Below, piece after piece: positions 33,325-45,060 of a DNA stretch of 64,000 nt (position 1 is the first letter of the stretch; every line of letters starts with the position of its first letter). Source of the DNA: Rhynchosporium graminicola (lineage: Eukaryota; Ascomycota; Leotiomycetes; Helotiales; Ploettnerulaceae); contig FJUW01000023.1 in NCBI GenBank assembly GCA_900074885.1, forward strand, positions 518,319 to 582,318. Direction: 5' to 3'. Position numbers and translations under genes: made by a program. The notes beneath the pieces are model-generated. The model saw only the letters and a program-made list of their open reading frames with translations, did not search any database and was not told the origin of the DNA.

Positions 33325-34262
33325 AGCGTATTATATATATTACTTACGATATATTCGCGCTTTCCTTAAGATAAAGTATAATAATACTCTTATTTTAGAA
33401 CTCTTATACTTATTTAATAAGCCTAACTCTAAGCTTTATAAGTATTATTCGGCGTTAAAGAGTAGTTATAAGTATATAAGTTACTTAAATATAAACATAG
33501 TTATATATACTAACGCGTTATAATTATCTAACTATATTAATATAGAGTATACTATTTTATCCGGTTTACTTCTTAGCAGCGAAGCTAAGGACGCGGAGCT
33601 AAATTAGAATAGTATTATAGCTACTTATAAGGCTATTAATCAGATCTATTATCTCGCGAAATCTACTACTCTTACTACTACGTTAGAGATTACTACTATA
33701 TAATTAGCAGAGACTTAAGCTTTAAAGCGTTCTATAGAGAAAGTATTTAAAGAGTTAGAGTTTATTAAAGTAATAAGTTATAATCTTAAACCTTTAGATA
33801 CTAGTATAATACTAACGTGATATAAGATTTAGATCTTCTAACAGTCGATTCGGCGAAGTCTAAGTTAATAGCTAAAATAGCGTTAAAGTAGATAAAGGAA
33901 TTAAATAGTATTATACAGGAATTTGCGAAGAAAGCTATATTTAAAGCTACGATATCTAATACTAAGAGAAAGAGGAATTTACTTTCTAGTTTAGAGATAG
34001 TATCGGATCTAGATACTCCCGGACTCTCTCTAAAGAAGAAAGCCTATAAGATTAGCTATTATACTTAGTCTACTACTAGAGCTATATTAGCAGATTTAAG
34101 TAAGGAGTTAGATATAGTAGTTCCGGTTCTAGATATTCTAGATTTACTAAAAGCTCTAGAGAACTTAGGAGAGAAAGCTAGTAAAGTAAAAGTAATTAAA
34201 GAAGTAGAGTTTTAGATATAGCGTTATTATAGAGTATAATCAGGAGATTATTCCTAGTAATA
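33325..34262 (+). pseudogene. Opposite-strand ORF of A copy 2
   Basis: Copy 2 runs on the minus strand, yet this plus-strand stretch reads as protein in two adjoining frames with stops only where Gln or Trp codons would have been RIP-mutated. The first part contains YIRAFLKIKYNNTLILELLY and SSEAKDAELN. The second contains EFAKKAIFKATISNTKRKRN and LDTPGLSLKKKAYKISYY, with many Lys, Ser and Leu. The frame change at about 33,850 may be an intron or a small indel. No known domain is recognised. The same frame exists in copies 1 and 4. Confidence 0.55.
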
Positions 34263-36558
34263 AATTCTAATACTAGTAACTATAATAGCTTATTATCTTC
34301 TAAGTAACTATAGTTATCTATTCCGTCTTCTTAAGCTTTAATCTACTAATCTAGTTTACGCAGAGGTCTAAGTTTACTTAAGTTAATAGCGTAGAAGTCT
34401 CTAAGCTTATACAGAGTACTTATTAGGTCAGAAGCGTTATACTAAGTTAGGTCTAGGTTATAGCTTAGCTAGCTAACTTAATACTTTAGATTACCTCTTA
34501 GGAGCTATATAGCAAGTATATCTTATAACTCTTACTTTTCTTAAGTAGCGATAACTTCTAAGAGTAAGTTTAGTAACTCCTAGCTTAGTAATAGGTTATC
34601 CGAGTCCTTAAAGAGTAATTCGGAGGCGAATATATCGTATATAGAAGATCCTAGGGGTAAATCTAGCTTATAGAAGTATCCGATCTTAACTAGGACTTAG
34701 TATAGTCCTACTTAGAGACTAGATAGCTTCTTATTTAGCTAGTAATTCTTAAGGTTCCTTATAGAGAGAAATACCTTATCTCTAACTTCCTAGTCGATAT
34801 TATGCCGTTTCGGGTCGGTTATAGCGCTTATCCTATACTAAGTAGCTAGTATATTAGCTTTTATAATCTTAATAGCGGATTTAGTACGTTTAGCTAAGGA
34901 TTTAGTATTAGTATAATTAAGCTTCTCTTATAGTATCGATCCGGTAAGTTACTTCTAGTCTTAGCTATTCTATAGTAGTATACTATATTTAAGAGTATAT
35001 AGCGCTATACTAATAGAGTCGTGAGGTAGGGTTACTTAGGCGCGGTCTATTATCAGTAGTAATTCGCCCTAGTTACTCTAGTAGTAATTAACGAAAGGTC
35101 TAAGGTATTAGTTAATATACTAATTTATAATCTCTATTTATCTATCAGTTTACTAATAGAAAGAGGTAGAGAGCTTAACCTTAACTCTAATTATATAGTA
35201 AAACTCTTATTAGAAGGATAAGACTAACTGAGCTCCTCGGTCAGATATAATTAACTTAGGAATATATCTGAAATAATATATCTATTAGATAAATAATATT
35301 ATTATCCCGCGAGTATTAATATTATAATAATATAGTATTAATATAGAGTCCTTCCTTAAGTAATCGATAAATACTAATATCTTATTAAATCCTTAGTTAT
35401 TAAGCGGGAAGTCCTTAAAATCTATAGCTAGGTACTATATAGAGTAGCTAAGTACTAGTAATAGGTAGAGGAATCCTTACTATTTCGTTTGCTTCGAATA
35501 AGAGTACTAATAAGAGTAGTAATTACAAGTATACTATTTTATATCTGATAAGAGTCCTTTCTAGTAGTAATAAGTAGAAATTATTTCGGCGGTCTTACGA
35601 GTATTCGGATAAGTAAAGGAAACTTAATCATAGACTTCGCTAATTAAACAAGTATATAGCGAGGTATAGTATTATACGTATAGATAACTATTATAAAGTA
35701 GTAAACTATTATTAATAGTATAGCTATCTCCTAATATATTCCGTTTATTAGAGAATAATTCTCAGTTGAATTAATATAGTTTCTCGATTGAATTAAAGGA
35801 ATTACGTATAAGTTCCGGTAGCGTATTAGTCCCTAGCGATATTAGGTATATATAACTAATTTAATCGATATAATACTTAGCTAGTTCCGCGTTAATCCTA
35901 AGGTCTAGGTAATCTAGAGGTAATAAAACCCGAGATCTACTATCTTATTTCTATTATTTCTATATCCTTAGATCTTATTCCTTATAGCTAAGGATATTAG
36001 CTTTAGTATTATCTTTATTAAGCGTATATATAATTTGAAAGTTGAATTCAGAAAGGAATTCTATTTATTTAGCTTACTTACTAGTTAGGACTTTAGTAGT
36101 TATAAAGTACTCTAAGGATTAATAGTCCGTATATACGCCGGTATAGTATTATAGAGATATAAGTTCTAGTCTCTATTTCCGGAAAGACTTAATAATAGCG
36201 TATAGCTCCTTATCGTAGATCTCTTAGTTTAGTTTATATTTATTAAGAATATAAGAGTAGAATCTAATTAGATATTACTAGTTATCTTTATATAATTAAG
36301 AGATAACTCTAGCTATTATACTATCAGAAGTATTAGTTTCTAGTTTAGTTTATAATTTAGGGTCGAAATAGTATAGTTTTTATACTAATAGTAGCTATTA
36401 ATATAAATCGTTAAAGGACTTCTTATAATCATTAGTGAAATTCTATAGTACTATAGGCTAAGTAAGTACTAAGAGAGGTTTAGTAATAAGGCCGAAATTC
36501 CGAATAAATTAATAATAGAACTTATAGAATCCTAAGAAGGATTTTATAGCTATTACTG
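33347..36558. repeat. First copy of a 3,212-bp duplicate block
   Basis: This block appears identical to 36560-39771 wherever I compared it, including all RIP mutations, and it ends exactly at the N. It covers the opposite-strand frame and the 3' half of pol of A copy 2. See the second copy for interpretation. Confidence 0.9.
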
Positions 36559-36559
36559 N
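36559..36559. other. Single N, contig junction
   Basis: The only ambiguous base seen in the window. Left of it, the sequence ends in the middle of copy 2 pol (TATTACTG). Right of it, the sequence restarts 3,213 bases earlier in the element. This is the pattern of two contigs joined by a placeholder base. Confidence 0.95.
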
Positions 36560-39500
36560 CGATATATTCGCGCTTTCCTTAAGATAAAGTATAATAATAC
36601 TCTTATTTTAGAACTCTTATACTTATTTAATAAGCCTAACTCTAAGCTTTATAAGTATTATTCGGCGTTAAAGAGTAGTTATAAGTATATAAGTTACTTA
36701 AATATAAACATAGTTATATATACTAACGCGTTATAATTATCTAACTATATTAATATAGAGTATACTATTTTATCCGGTTTACTTCTTAGCAGCGAAGCTA
36801 AGGACGCGGAGCTAAATTAGAATAGTATTATAGCTACTTATAAGGCTATTAATCAGATCTATTATCTCGCGAAATCTACTACTCTTACTACTACGTTAGA
36901 GATTACTACTATATAATTAGCAGAGACTTAAGCTTTAAAGCGTTCTATAGAGAAAGTATTTAAAGAGTTAGAGTTTATTAAAGTAATAAGTTATAATCTT
37001 AAACCTTTAGATACTAGTATAATACTAACGTGATATAAGATTTAGATCTTCTAACAGTCGATTCGGCGAAGTCTAAGTTAATAGCTAAAATAGCGTTAAA
37101 GTAGATAAAGGAATTAAATAGTATTATACAGGAATTTGCGAAGAAAGCTATATTTAAAGCTACGATATCTAATACTAAGAGAAAGAGGAATTTACTTTCT
37201 AGTTTAGAGATAGTATCGGATCTAGATACTCCCGGACTCTCTCTAAAGAAGAAAGCCTATAAGATTAGCTATTATACTTAGTCTACTACTAGAGCTATAT
37301 TAGCAGATTTAAGTAAGGAGTTAGATATAGTAGTTCCGGTTCTAGATATTCTAGATTTACTAAAAGCTCTAGAGAACTTAGGAGAGAAAGCTAGTAAAGT
37401 AAAAGTAATTAAAGAAGTAGAGTTTTAGATATAGCGTTATTATAGAGTATAATCAGGAGATTATTCCTAGTAATAAATTCTAATACTAGTAACTATAATA
37501 GCTTATTATCTTCTAAGTAACTATAGTTATCTATTCCGTCTTCTTAAGCTTTAATCTACTAATCTAGTTTACGCAGAGGTCTAAGTTTACTTAAGTTAAT
37601 AGCGTAGAAGTCTCTAAGCTTATACAGAGTACTTATTAGGTCAGAAGCGTTATACTAAGTTAGGTCTAGGTTATAGCTTAGCTAGCTAACTTAATACTTT
37701 AGATTACCTCTTAGGAGCTATATAGCAAGTATATCTTATAACTCTTACTTTTCTTAAGTAGCGATAACTTCTAAGAGTAAGTTTAGTAACTCCTAGCTTA
37801 GTAATAGGTTATCCGAGTCCTTAAAGAGTAATTCGGAGGCGAATATATCGTATATAGAAGATCCTAGGGGTAAATCTAGCTTATAGAAGTATCCGATCTT
37901 AACTAGGACTTAGTATAGTCCTACTTAGAGACTAGATAGCTTCTTATTTAGCTAGTAATTCTTAAGGTTCCTTATAGAGAGAAATACCTTATCTCTAACT
38001 TCCTAGTCGATATTATGCCGTTTCGGGTCGGTTATAGCGCTTATCCTATACTAAGTAGCTAGTATATTAGCTTTTATAATCTTAATAGCGGATTTAGTAC
38101 GTTTAGCTAAGGATTTAGTATTAGTATAATTAAGCTTCTCTTATAGTATCGATCCGGTAAGTTACTTCTAGTCTTAGCTATTCTATAGTAGTATACTATA
38201 TTTAAGAGTATATAGCGCTATACTAATAGAGTCGTGAGGTAGGGTTACTTAGGCGCGGTCTATTATCAGTAGTAATTCGCCCTAGTTACTCTAGTAGTAA
38301 TTAACGAAAGGTCTAAGGTATTAGTTAATATACTAATTTATAATCTCTATTTATCTATCAGTTTACTAATAGAAAGAGGTAGAGAGCTTAACCTTAACTC
38401 TAATTATATAGTAAAACTCTTATTAGAAGGATAAGACTAACTGAGCTCCTCGGTCAGATATAATTAACTTAGGAATATATCTGAAATAATATATCTATTA
38501 GATAAATAATATTATTATCCCGCGAGTATTAATATTATAATAATATAGTATTAATATAGAGTCCTTCCTTAAGTAATCGATAAATACTAATATCTTATTA
38601 AATCCTTAGTTATTAAGCGGGAAGTCCTTAAAATCTATAGCTAGGTACTATATAGAGTAGCTAAGTACTAGTAATAGGTAGAGGAATCCTTACTATTTCG
38701 TTTGCTTCGAATAAGAGTACTAATAAGAGTAGTAATTACAAGTATACTATTTTATATCTGATAAGAGTCCTTTCTAGTAGTAATAAGTAGAAATTATTTC
38801 GGCGGTCTTACGAGTATTCGGATAAGTAAAGGAAACTTAATCATAGACTTCGCTAATTAAACAAGTATATAGCGAGGTATAGTATTATACGTATAGATAA
38901 CTATTATAAAGTAGTAAACTATTATTAATAGTATAGCTATCTCCTAATATATTCCGTTTATTAGAGAATAATTCTCAGTTGAATTAATATAGTTTCTCGA
39001 TTGAATTAAAGGAATTACGTATAAGTTCCGGTAGCGTATTAGTCCCTAGCGATATTAGGTATATATAACTAATTTAATCGATATAATACTTAGCTAGTTC
39101 CGCGTTAATCCTAAGGTCTAGGTAATCTAGAGGTAATAAAACCCGAGATCTACTATCTTATTTCTATTATTTCTATATCCTTAGATCTTATTCCTTATAG
39201 CTAAGGATATTAGCTTTAGTATTATCTTTATTAAGCGTATATATAATTTGAAAGTTGAATTCAGAAAGGAATTCTATTTATTTAGCTTACTTACTAGTTA
39301 GGACTTTAGTAGTTATAAAGTACTCTAAGGATTAATAGTCCGTATATACGCCGGTATAGTATTATAGAGATATAAGTTCTAGTCTCTATTTCCGGAAAGA
39401 CTTAATAATAGCGTATAGCTCCTTATCGTAGATCTCTTAGTTTAGTTTATATTTATTAAGAATATAAGAGTAGAATCTAATTAGATATTACTAGTTATCT

Positions 39501-39771
39501 TTATATAATTAAGAGATAACTCTAGCTATTATACTATCAGAAGTATTAGTTTCTAGTTTAGTTTATAATTTAGGGTCGAAATAGTATAGTTTTTATACTA
39601 ATAGTAGCTATTAATATAAATCGTTAAAGGACTTCTTATAATCATTAGTGAAATTCTATAGTACTATAGGCTAAGTAAGTACTAAGAGAGGTTTAGTAAT
39701 AAGGCCGAAATTCCGAATAAATTAATAATAGAACTTATAGAATCCTAAGAAGGATTTTATAGCTATTACTG
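36560..39771. repeat. Second copy of the duplicate block
   Basis: Repeats 33347-36558 at an offset of 3,213 and then continues past the junction with new sequence (TTTCGGGGTACTTC), which is where intact copy 4 also continues. Two independent duplicates would be expected to carry different RIP mutations. Identity plus the N argues for an unmerged overlap of neighbouring contigs rather than biology. Confidence 0.9.
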
Positions 39772-42700
39772 TTTCGGGGTACTTCTAGTCTACTAATAGT
39801 ATTACTTTCTCGGGATCTAGCTTAATTCTATTAGTAATAACGATATATCTAAGGTATTTAATCCGAGTAATATGGAATTCGCTTTTCTTAATATCTACTT
39901 AAAGTCTAGTATCTATTAAGCGTTATAATACTAATTTAATATATTCCTTATATTCCTAGAGCGTTTCTGAGTATATAAGGATATTATCTAGGTAGATTAT
40001 ATAGAAATTATCTAAGTAGTCTAGTAGTATATTATTTATATATCGCTAGTATATACTAGGTCTATTATAGAGCTTAAAAAGTAATACTTTATATTTATAG
40101 GATCTGAAGCAGGTTCAGAAGATAATATACTCTTTTAATTCGAGGTCTATACGAATATAGTTAAATATTACCCGGATATCTAGTTTAGTAAAGATTACTA
40201 TTTTAGATATATAAGTTAAGAGCTTATTAATCTTAGGTATTAGGTATGAATCCTTTCGAGTGATCGTATTAAGCTTACGATAGTTAATATAGAAGCGTAA
40301 TCCTCTATCGGCTTTTTTAACGAATAGTATAAGTAATATAAAGGGACTTTAGCTAGATTCGATAAATCCCTTATCTAAGTTCTCTATAAGATACTCCTTA
40401 GTTACTTATAATTCGTCTATAGATTACTAATATAAGGGCGAATATACGTTAGGTAATAGTTCTTCTAGAATAATTTTAAAATTATATAAGCGATATAGTA
40501 GAAGAATATTAGAATCCCGCTTAGAAAAGGCTTCCTTAAGAGTATAGTACTATTCTGATAGCTTTTCGGCTACGAGTTATTCGGTATCGGGATCCTTAGG
40601 AGAGTCGCTATTTAGATAGTCTTATAAGAGGCGGTCTATCTCGTAGATACTAATAAAGAATAATTCGGAACTTTTATATTTTATATTAAAGTAAAAAGCT
40701 ATAGTACTAATTTAGTAAATCGGAACTAGTTTCTAGATCCTTAGAGGTTAAGAGGAATACTTATAGTAGGGTTTCGGCGCAAGTACTTTTCTCGATAAAG
40801 TTAAAGTAGAAAAGGGTTCGGATTCTTTAGTAATAAGCGGAAATAAGTTAAAGAGTAAGGATAATACGTTAATATACTATATCGCTATTATTTAGTATAA
40901 TCGGCGTTAGTCTAGCTAGTTTATAGCTAAGTCCCGCGTATTAGTATCGATTTAATAAGATCGATTAATACTTGGTTTATAAGGCAGTAGAGTTATAATT
41001 ATCTCCTTATCGTATTAGAGAGTAGCTAGATAGCGTTCCGACTATAGTAGCTTATAGTAAAGCGTATCTAGCTTAACTTAAAATCGTTATATCTATTTAA
41101 TACTAATAATTATATCTTATTATCCTAAATCGAGGAGAATAAAAGGGTAATTATAAATACGCTTACTATTAATAGAAAAGTATAAATATATAAAATAAGT
41201 AATATAAGTTCTAATAGACTATTAGAAACTACGTATTAGAATAGAATAAGGTAGTAGCTCGATTTTAATACTAAGGGCCCTTAATAGTTATCTAGTAAGA
41301 GTACGATTAATAAATAGATAACTATTCGCTCCGGTATTAATTAGGCTATTTATAGAGACTCCTAGCTCGTTTATACTAATTATAGTCGGGTATATGAATT
41401 ACTTACTTCCTATTAGGGAGTTAAAGTCTAGATTAGAGAGATTATACTTATATAGACCTAGGAAAGAGTTTTTACTTAGGCCTTATTATTTCCCTTTAGT
41501 ATTAGTCTAGATTCGGAGAGTATATCTTCTACTACTTTCTTAGTTACTTAATCCTCTTTCGGAAATTCGTTAATTAATTAAACCTTAAGCGAGTTAAGGT
41601 AATCTAGCTTAATATAACTAAGCTATCTATAACTATAATACCTAGGGGGTTCTCCGGTCGAGGTAGTAGGGCGTTTTAGCGCGGAGGGAGTACTAGATTA
41701 TACTAAGGTAGAGGTATATACGTATAGTACGGAAGTAGTTTATTAAGGAGCTAAGCTTAAGGACTAGTAAGAGGTAGAACTAGTAGTAATCGCAGTAGTA
41801 ATAGTAGGCTTACGGTACTATACTTAGGTAGTAGCTTTCTTAGGATAGGTATATTCTGAGTTATAGTAACGCTTAGTATTAAAAGAAAATAAGGATCTAA
41901 CTATAGAAGCGTAATCCTTATTCTATATTAGTTTAATAATAAAGGTTAAAGCGCGTAAGGATAGTATAATCTTATCTTATATATAGAAGAACTACTCTTT
42001 GTTTTTAACTTTACTTTAAATAGTAGCGCTTTGAAATCGATTATAAAACTTAGCGAAAGTCTCGCGTATATAGCTAGGTTATTATATTTCTAAGTAGTAG
42101 AAAGCGTTATAGTAGTTATCTTCATCTAAACTAATAAGAAAGTTCTCATATAATAAGAAGATTATTTTATAACTAGTATTAAACTTATTAGTAAGGTACT
42201 AAAGTATAAGATACTCCTTAGCTAATCTAGTAACTAGCTCCTATACGAGAATACGCCGGGAGAAGTCCGTAAGGTAATAGTTAGCGTTTATAACTAGCTA
42301 GTCTCGTATTAATACTCTCTATTAGAGGAAGGTAAAGTCCGATCTATTATCTAGAGGCAGGATCTTCTTAGTAAGATAAGACTTCTTAGGGCGTAATTCT
42401 ACTAATTCGGCGCCGGGAGAAGGAGATAGTTTATTAGGAATAGTATCCTCTCTCTCGGTATTACGTATTAGAATAGAGTTTATTAAGTTATTAAACTCCG
42501 CTATACGTAGAGATTATAGTATTAGTTCTAGTAAGAGAGTCGAAAATAAGCAAGGAACCCCTATAAGGAACTTATCTTATACGGAGATTAGTTTATCTAT
42601 AGTATCTTCTAGAGAGTTATTCTTTTCCGAATATTTATTATACTTTCTTTAAAATCTATTTATAATTCCTTTATACTAAGGGGGTTATTAAAGGAGCGTT

Positions 42701-42872
42701 AATAAAGACTTCCTCTATTATACTATTTACGATAAGCTGAATTAAACCTTAATTTATAGTTATCTAAGAGATCTCTAGTATCTCGGCTATATATAAGTAG
42801 TTATCGAATAACTAACTTAGTAGTAAGATATTATAGTAAGCTATCTCCGGCTATCTTGATCTTTTTATTTAA
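39772..42872 (-). pseudogene. 5' half of gag-pol of A copy 2
   Basis: Minus-strand reverse transcriptase, protease and gag remnants, parallel to copy 4 at about 52,560-56,006. The sequence matches copy 4 closely but jumps at about 42,629, where some 330 bases of the 5' gag present in copy 4 (about 55,413-55,760) are absent. All frames are broken by RIP stops. Confidence 0.7.
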
Positions 42873-43140
42873 TATAATAATATAAGACTTAAAGTAGTAT
42901 ATAAGTAAGAATAAACAAGTAGAGAAGCTAAGAGCGATCTTATATAGTCTACTACGAAAGAAATAAAAAGATAAGAAAGGAAGAAGAAGAGAGATAGAGT
43001 ATAAAGCACCTTATATATATATACCGGTACTAGTCTGATACTATACTAGGTCGGATACTAGTTCTGCTGGGATACCTATGAACTCGGGCCCTATTATCTA
43101 TCCTTCTTCTCATGTGATATTCAGGTGAGCTATTATCATA
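42873..43140 (-). repeat. 5' LTR of A copy 2
   Basis: 268 bp in minus orientation. Its right end (TTCAGGTGAGC...CATA) abuts the target duplication TCTAA and the resumed copy 1 sequence. Confidence 0.87.
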
Positions 43141-44262
43141 TCTAAGTTCTCCGGAGCTTCTAGTAAATCTGGAATATCTAGAACTAGAACTACTATATCT
43201 AACTTCTTACTTAAATCTACTAACGTAGCTTTAGTAGTAAACCGAGTATAATAGCTAATCCTACGGGCTTTCTTCTTTAGAGAGAGTCCGGGAGTATCTA
43301 GATCCGACGCTATCTCTGAACTAAAAGGTAAATTCCTCTTTCCCTTAGTATTAGATATCGTAGCCTTAAATATAGCTTTCTTCGCAAATTCCTATATAAT
43401 ACTATTTAATTCCTTTATTTACTTTAATATTATTTTAGCTATTAATTTAGATTTCGCTAAATCGATTATCAGAAGATCTAAATCTTATATCGCGTTAGTA
43501 TCGTACTAGTATCTAAGGGTTTAAGATTATAACTTATTACCTTAATAAACTCTAACTCCTTAAATACCTTCTCTATAGAACGCCTTAAAGCTTAAGTCTC
43601 TGCTAATTATATAGTAGTAATCTCTAATATAGTAATAGAAGTAGTAGATTTCGCGAGATAATAAATCTGATTAATAGCTTTATAAGTAGCTACGATACTA
43701 CTCTGATTTAGCTCCGCGTCTTTAGCTTCGCTGCTAGGAAGTAAATCGAATAAAATAGTATACTTTATATTAATATAATTAAGTAACTATAACGCGTTAG
43801 TATATATAACTATATTCAGGTTTAAGTAACTTATATGCTTATAACTACTCTTTAACGCTAAATAATACTTATAAAGCTTAGATTTAAGCTTATTAAATAA
43901 GTATAAGAGTTCTAAAATAGGAGTATTATTATACTTTATCTTAAGGAAAGCCGAATATATTATAAGTAATATATACGATACGCTACTAAAAGAGTACTAG
44001 CAGGAACTAGTAAAGGCACTATAGAAGTTAGCGTTATAGATCTATGAAACCCCTATACTATACTTAAGGACTATCTCTAAAACTAAGATAGGAAACTTAC
44101 TTATATTAAGAGAAGAGTTAATTAAGTCGATTAATATATAAGATTATAGTAGACTACTATAGTAGTTAGTAATAATACCTACTTTAGGAGCTATATCGTA
44201 GTCTAAAGAGAATAAACTTATAAGTTAAAGTAGTTATCGCGGTTGAAAAGGAAAGGCTCTAA
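43141..44262 (-). pseudogene. Opposite-strand ORF of A copy 1, split
   Basis: Copy 1 is plus-oriented, but the coding-like reading here is on the minus strand. From 43,500 down to 43,141 it shows EFAKKAIFKATISN, SDLDTPGLSLKKKARRISYY and LDIPDLLEAPENL almost without stops. The other end, at about 32,420-32,492, was separated by the insertion of copy 2. Parallel frames in copies 2 and 4 support it as a real component of the family. No domain is recognised. Confidence 0.55.
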
Positions 44263-44549
44263 TATTAATAAACTCCTTCCTTTATATACTCTACGCCCTA
44301 CTTAAACTCGACTCCTATTATAAATAGATAAAGTAAATACTACTTACCGCCCGATTTAGAAGCTATAACTAATATAGTACTATTATAGCGATATAACTAG
44401 TTAGAACCTGATAAAGAATTTACTACTACTAAAGAGTAGCTAGCGCTTATTATGCGAATATCAACGAAAATAGTTATAATAAAGACTAATTCTAATATAA
44501 ACTATAACCTTCCGAGCTTAGGGTTAAGCTCTTCTTAAGGGGGAGGTAA

Positions 44550-44817
44550 TATAATAATAGCTCATCTGAATATTATATAAGAAGAAGGATAGATAATAGG
44601 GCCTAAGTTCATAGGTATCCCGGCAGAACTAGTATCTAACCCGGTATAATATCGGACTAGTACTAGTATATATATATAAGGTGCTTTATACTCTATCTCT
44701 CTTCTTCTTTCTTCCTTATCTTTTTGTTTCCTTCGTAGTAGACTATATAAGATCGCTCTTAGCTTCCCTACTCGTTTATTCTTACTTATATACCGCCTTG
44801 AGTCTTGTGTCGTTATA
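44550..44817 (+). repeat. 3' LTR of A copy 1
   Basis: 268 bp, preceded by the purine tract AAGGGGGAGGTAA and followed by the target duplication ATAAA. Its 3' end (AGTCTTGTGTCGTTATA) is much less mutated than that of the 5' LTR. Confidence 0.88.
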
Positions 44818-44882
44818 ATAAACCAGCGAGTAGTACTATACGCCTACCTATATTGCAGTAATAATAGTATTATAGCTATAGG

Positions 44883-45060
44883 TGATCCAGGATCACGTGA
44901 TATGCTAGACTGCTAGACAGGTCGCGAGAGCTTATACGCTCTATAAGATAGTCTTATATAGCTAGCATTTAGGAACGAAAGTTCTATATAAGACTAGTAC
45001 TTCTACTATTAGATAGGAGCTTTATACTCAAATTCATATAGTAATTAATACCTGCTTATA
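44883..45060 (+). repeat. Probable 5' LTR of Gypsy family C
   Basis: Begins TGATCCAGGATCACGTGA, containing the palindrome GTGATCC/GGATCAC, and ends ACCTGCTTATA. It is followed by the leader and gag-like region of family C. The boundaries are estimated because no second LTR lies in the window. Confidence 0.5.

Larger units (their letters stand above)
32493..43140 (-). mobile_element. Gypsy family A, copy 2 (nested, minus)
   Basis: A minus-oriented complete element inside copy 1, with LTRs at 32493-32760 and 42873-43140 and the duplication TCTAA (32488-32492 and 43141-43145). The interior is inflated by an apparent 3,212-bp assembly duplication around the N at 36559. Corrected for that, the element is about 7.4 kb, roughly 0.3 kb shorter than copy 4 because of a deletion in the 5' gag region near 42,629. 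RIP stops are frequent throughout. Confidence 0.85.
23495..44817 (+). mobile_element. Gypsy family A, copy 1 (host of nested insertions)
   Basis: A complete plus-oriented Ty3/Gypsy element. Both LTRs are 268 bp (23495-23762 and 44550-44817), and the element is flanked by the 5-bp duplication ATAAA (23490-23494 and 44818-44822). It is interrupted by B1 (26728-28253), B2 (30343-31700) and the antiparallel copy 2 (32493-43140). Removing these and one copy of each duplication leaves about 7.8 kb. Order: LTR, gag with a zinc-knuckle remnant, protease, reverse transcriptase, RNase H, integrase, chromodomain-like end, an opposite-strand open frame, polypurine tract, LTR. The element is riddled with RIP stops and cannot be active. 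Confidence 0.88.

Noticed and set aside
33347..39771. Genuine tandem duplication within copy 2
   Set aside because: Apparent identity including RIP mutations and the N exactly at the joint indicate a contig overlap.
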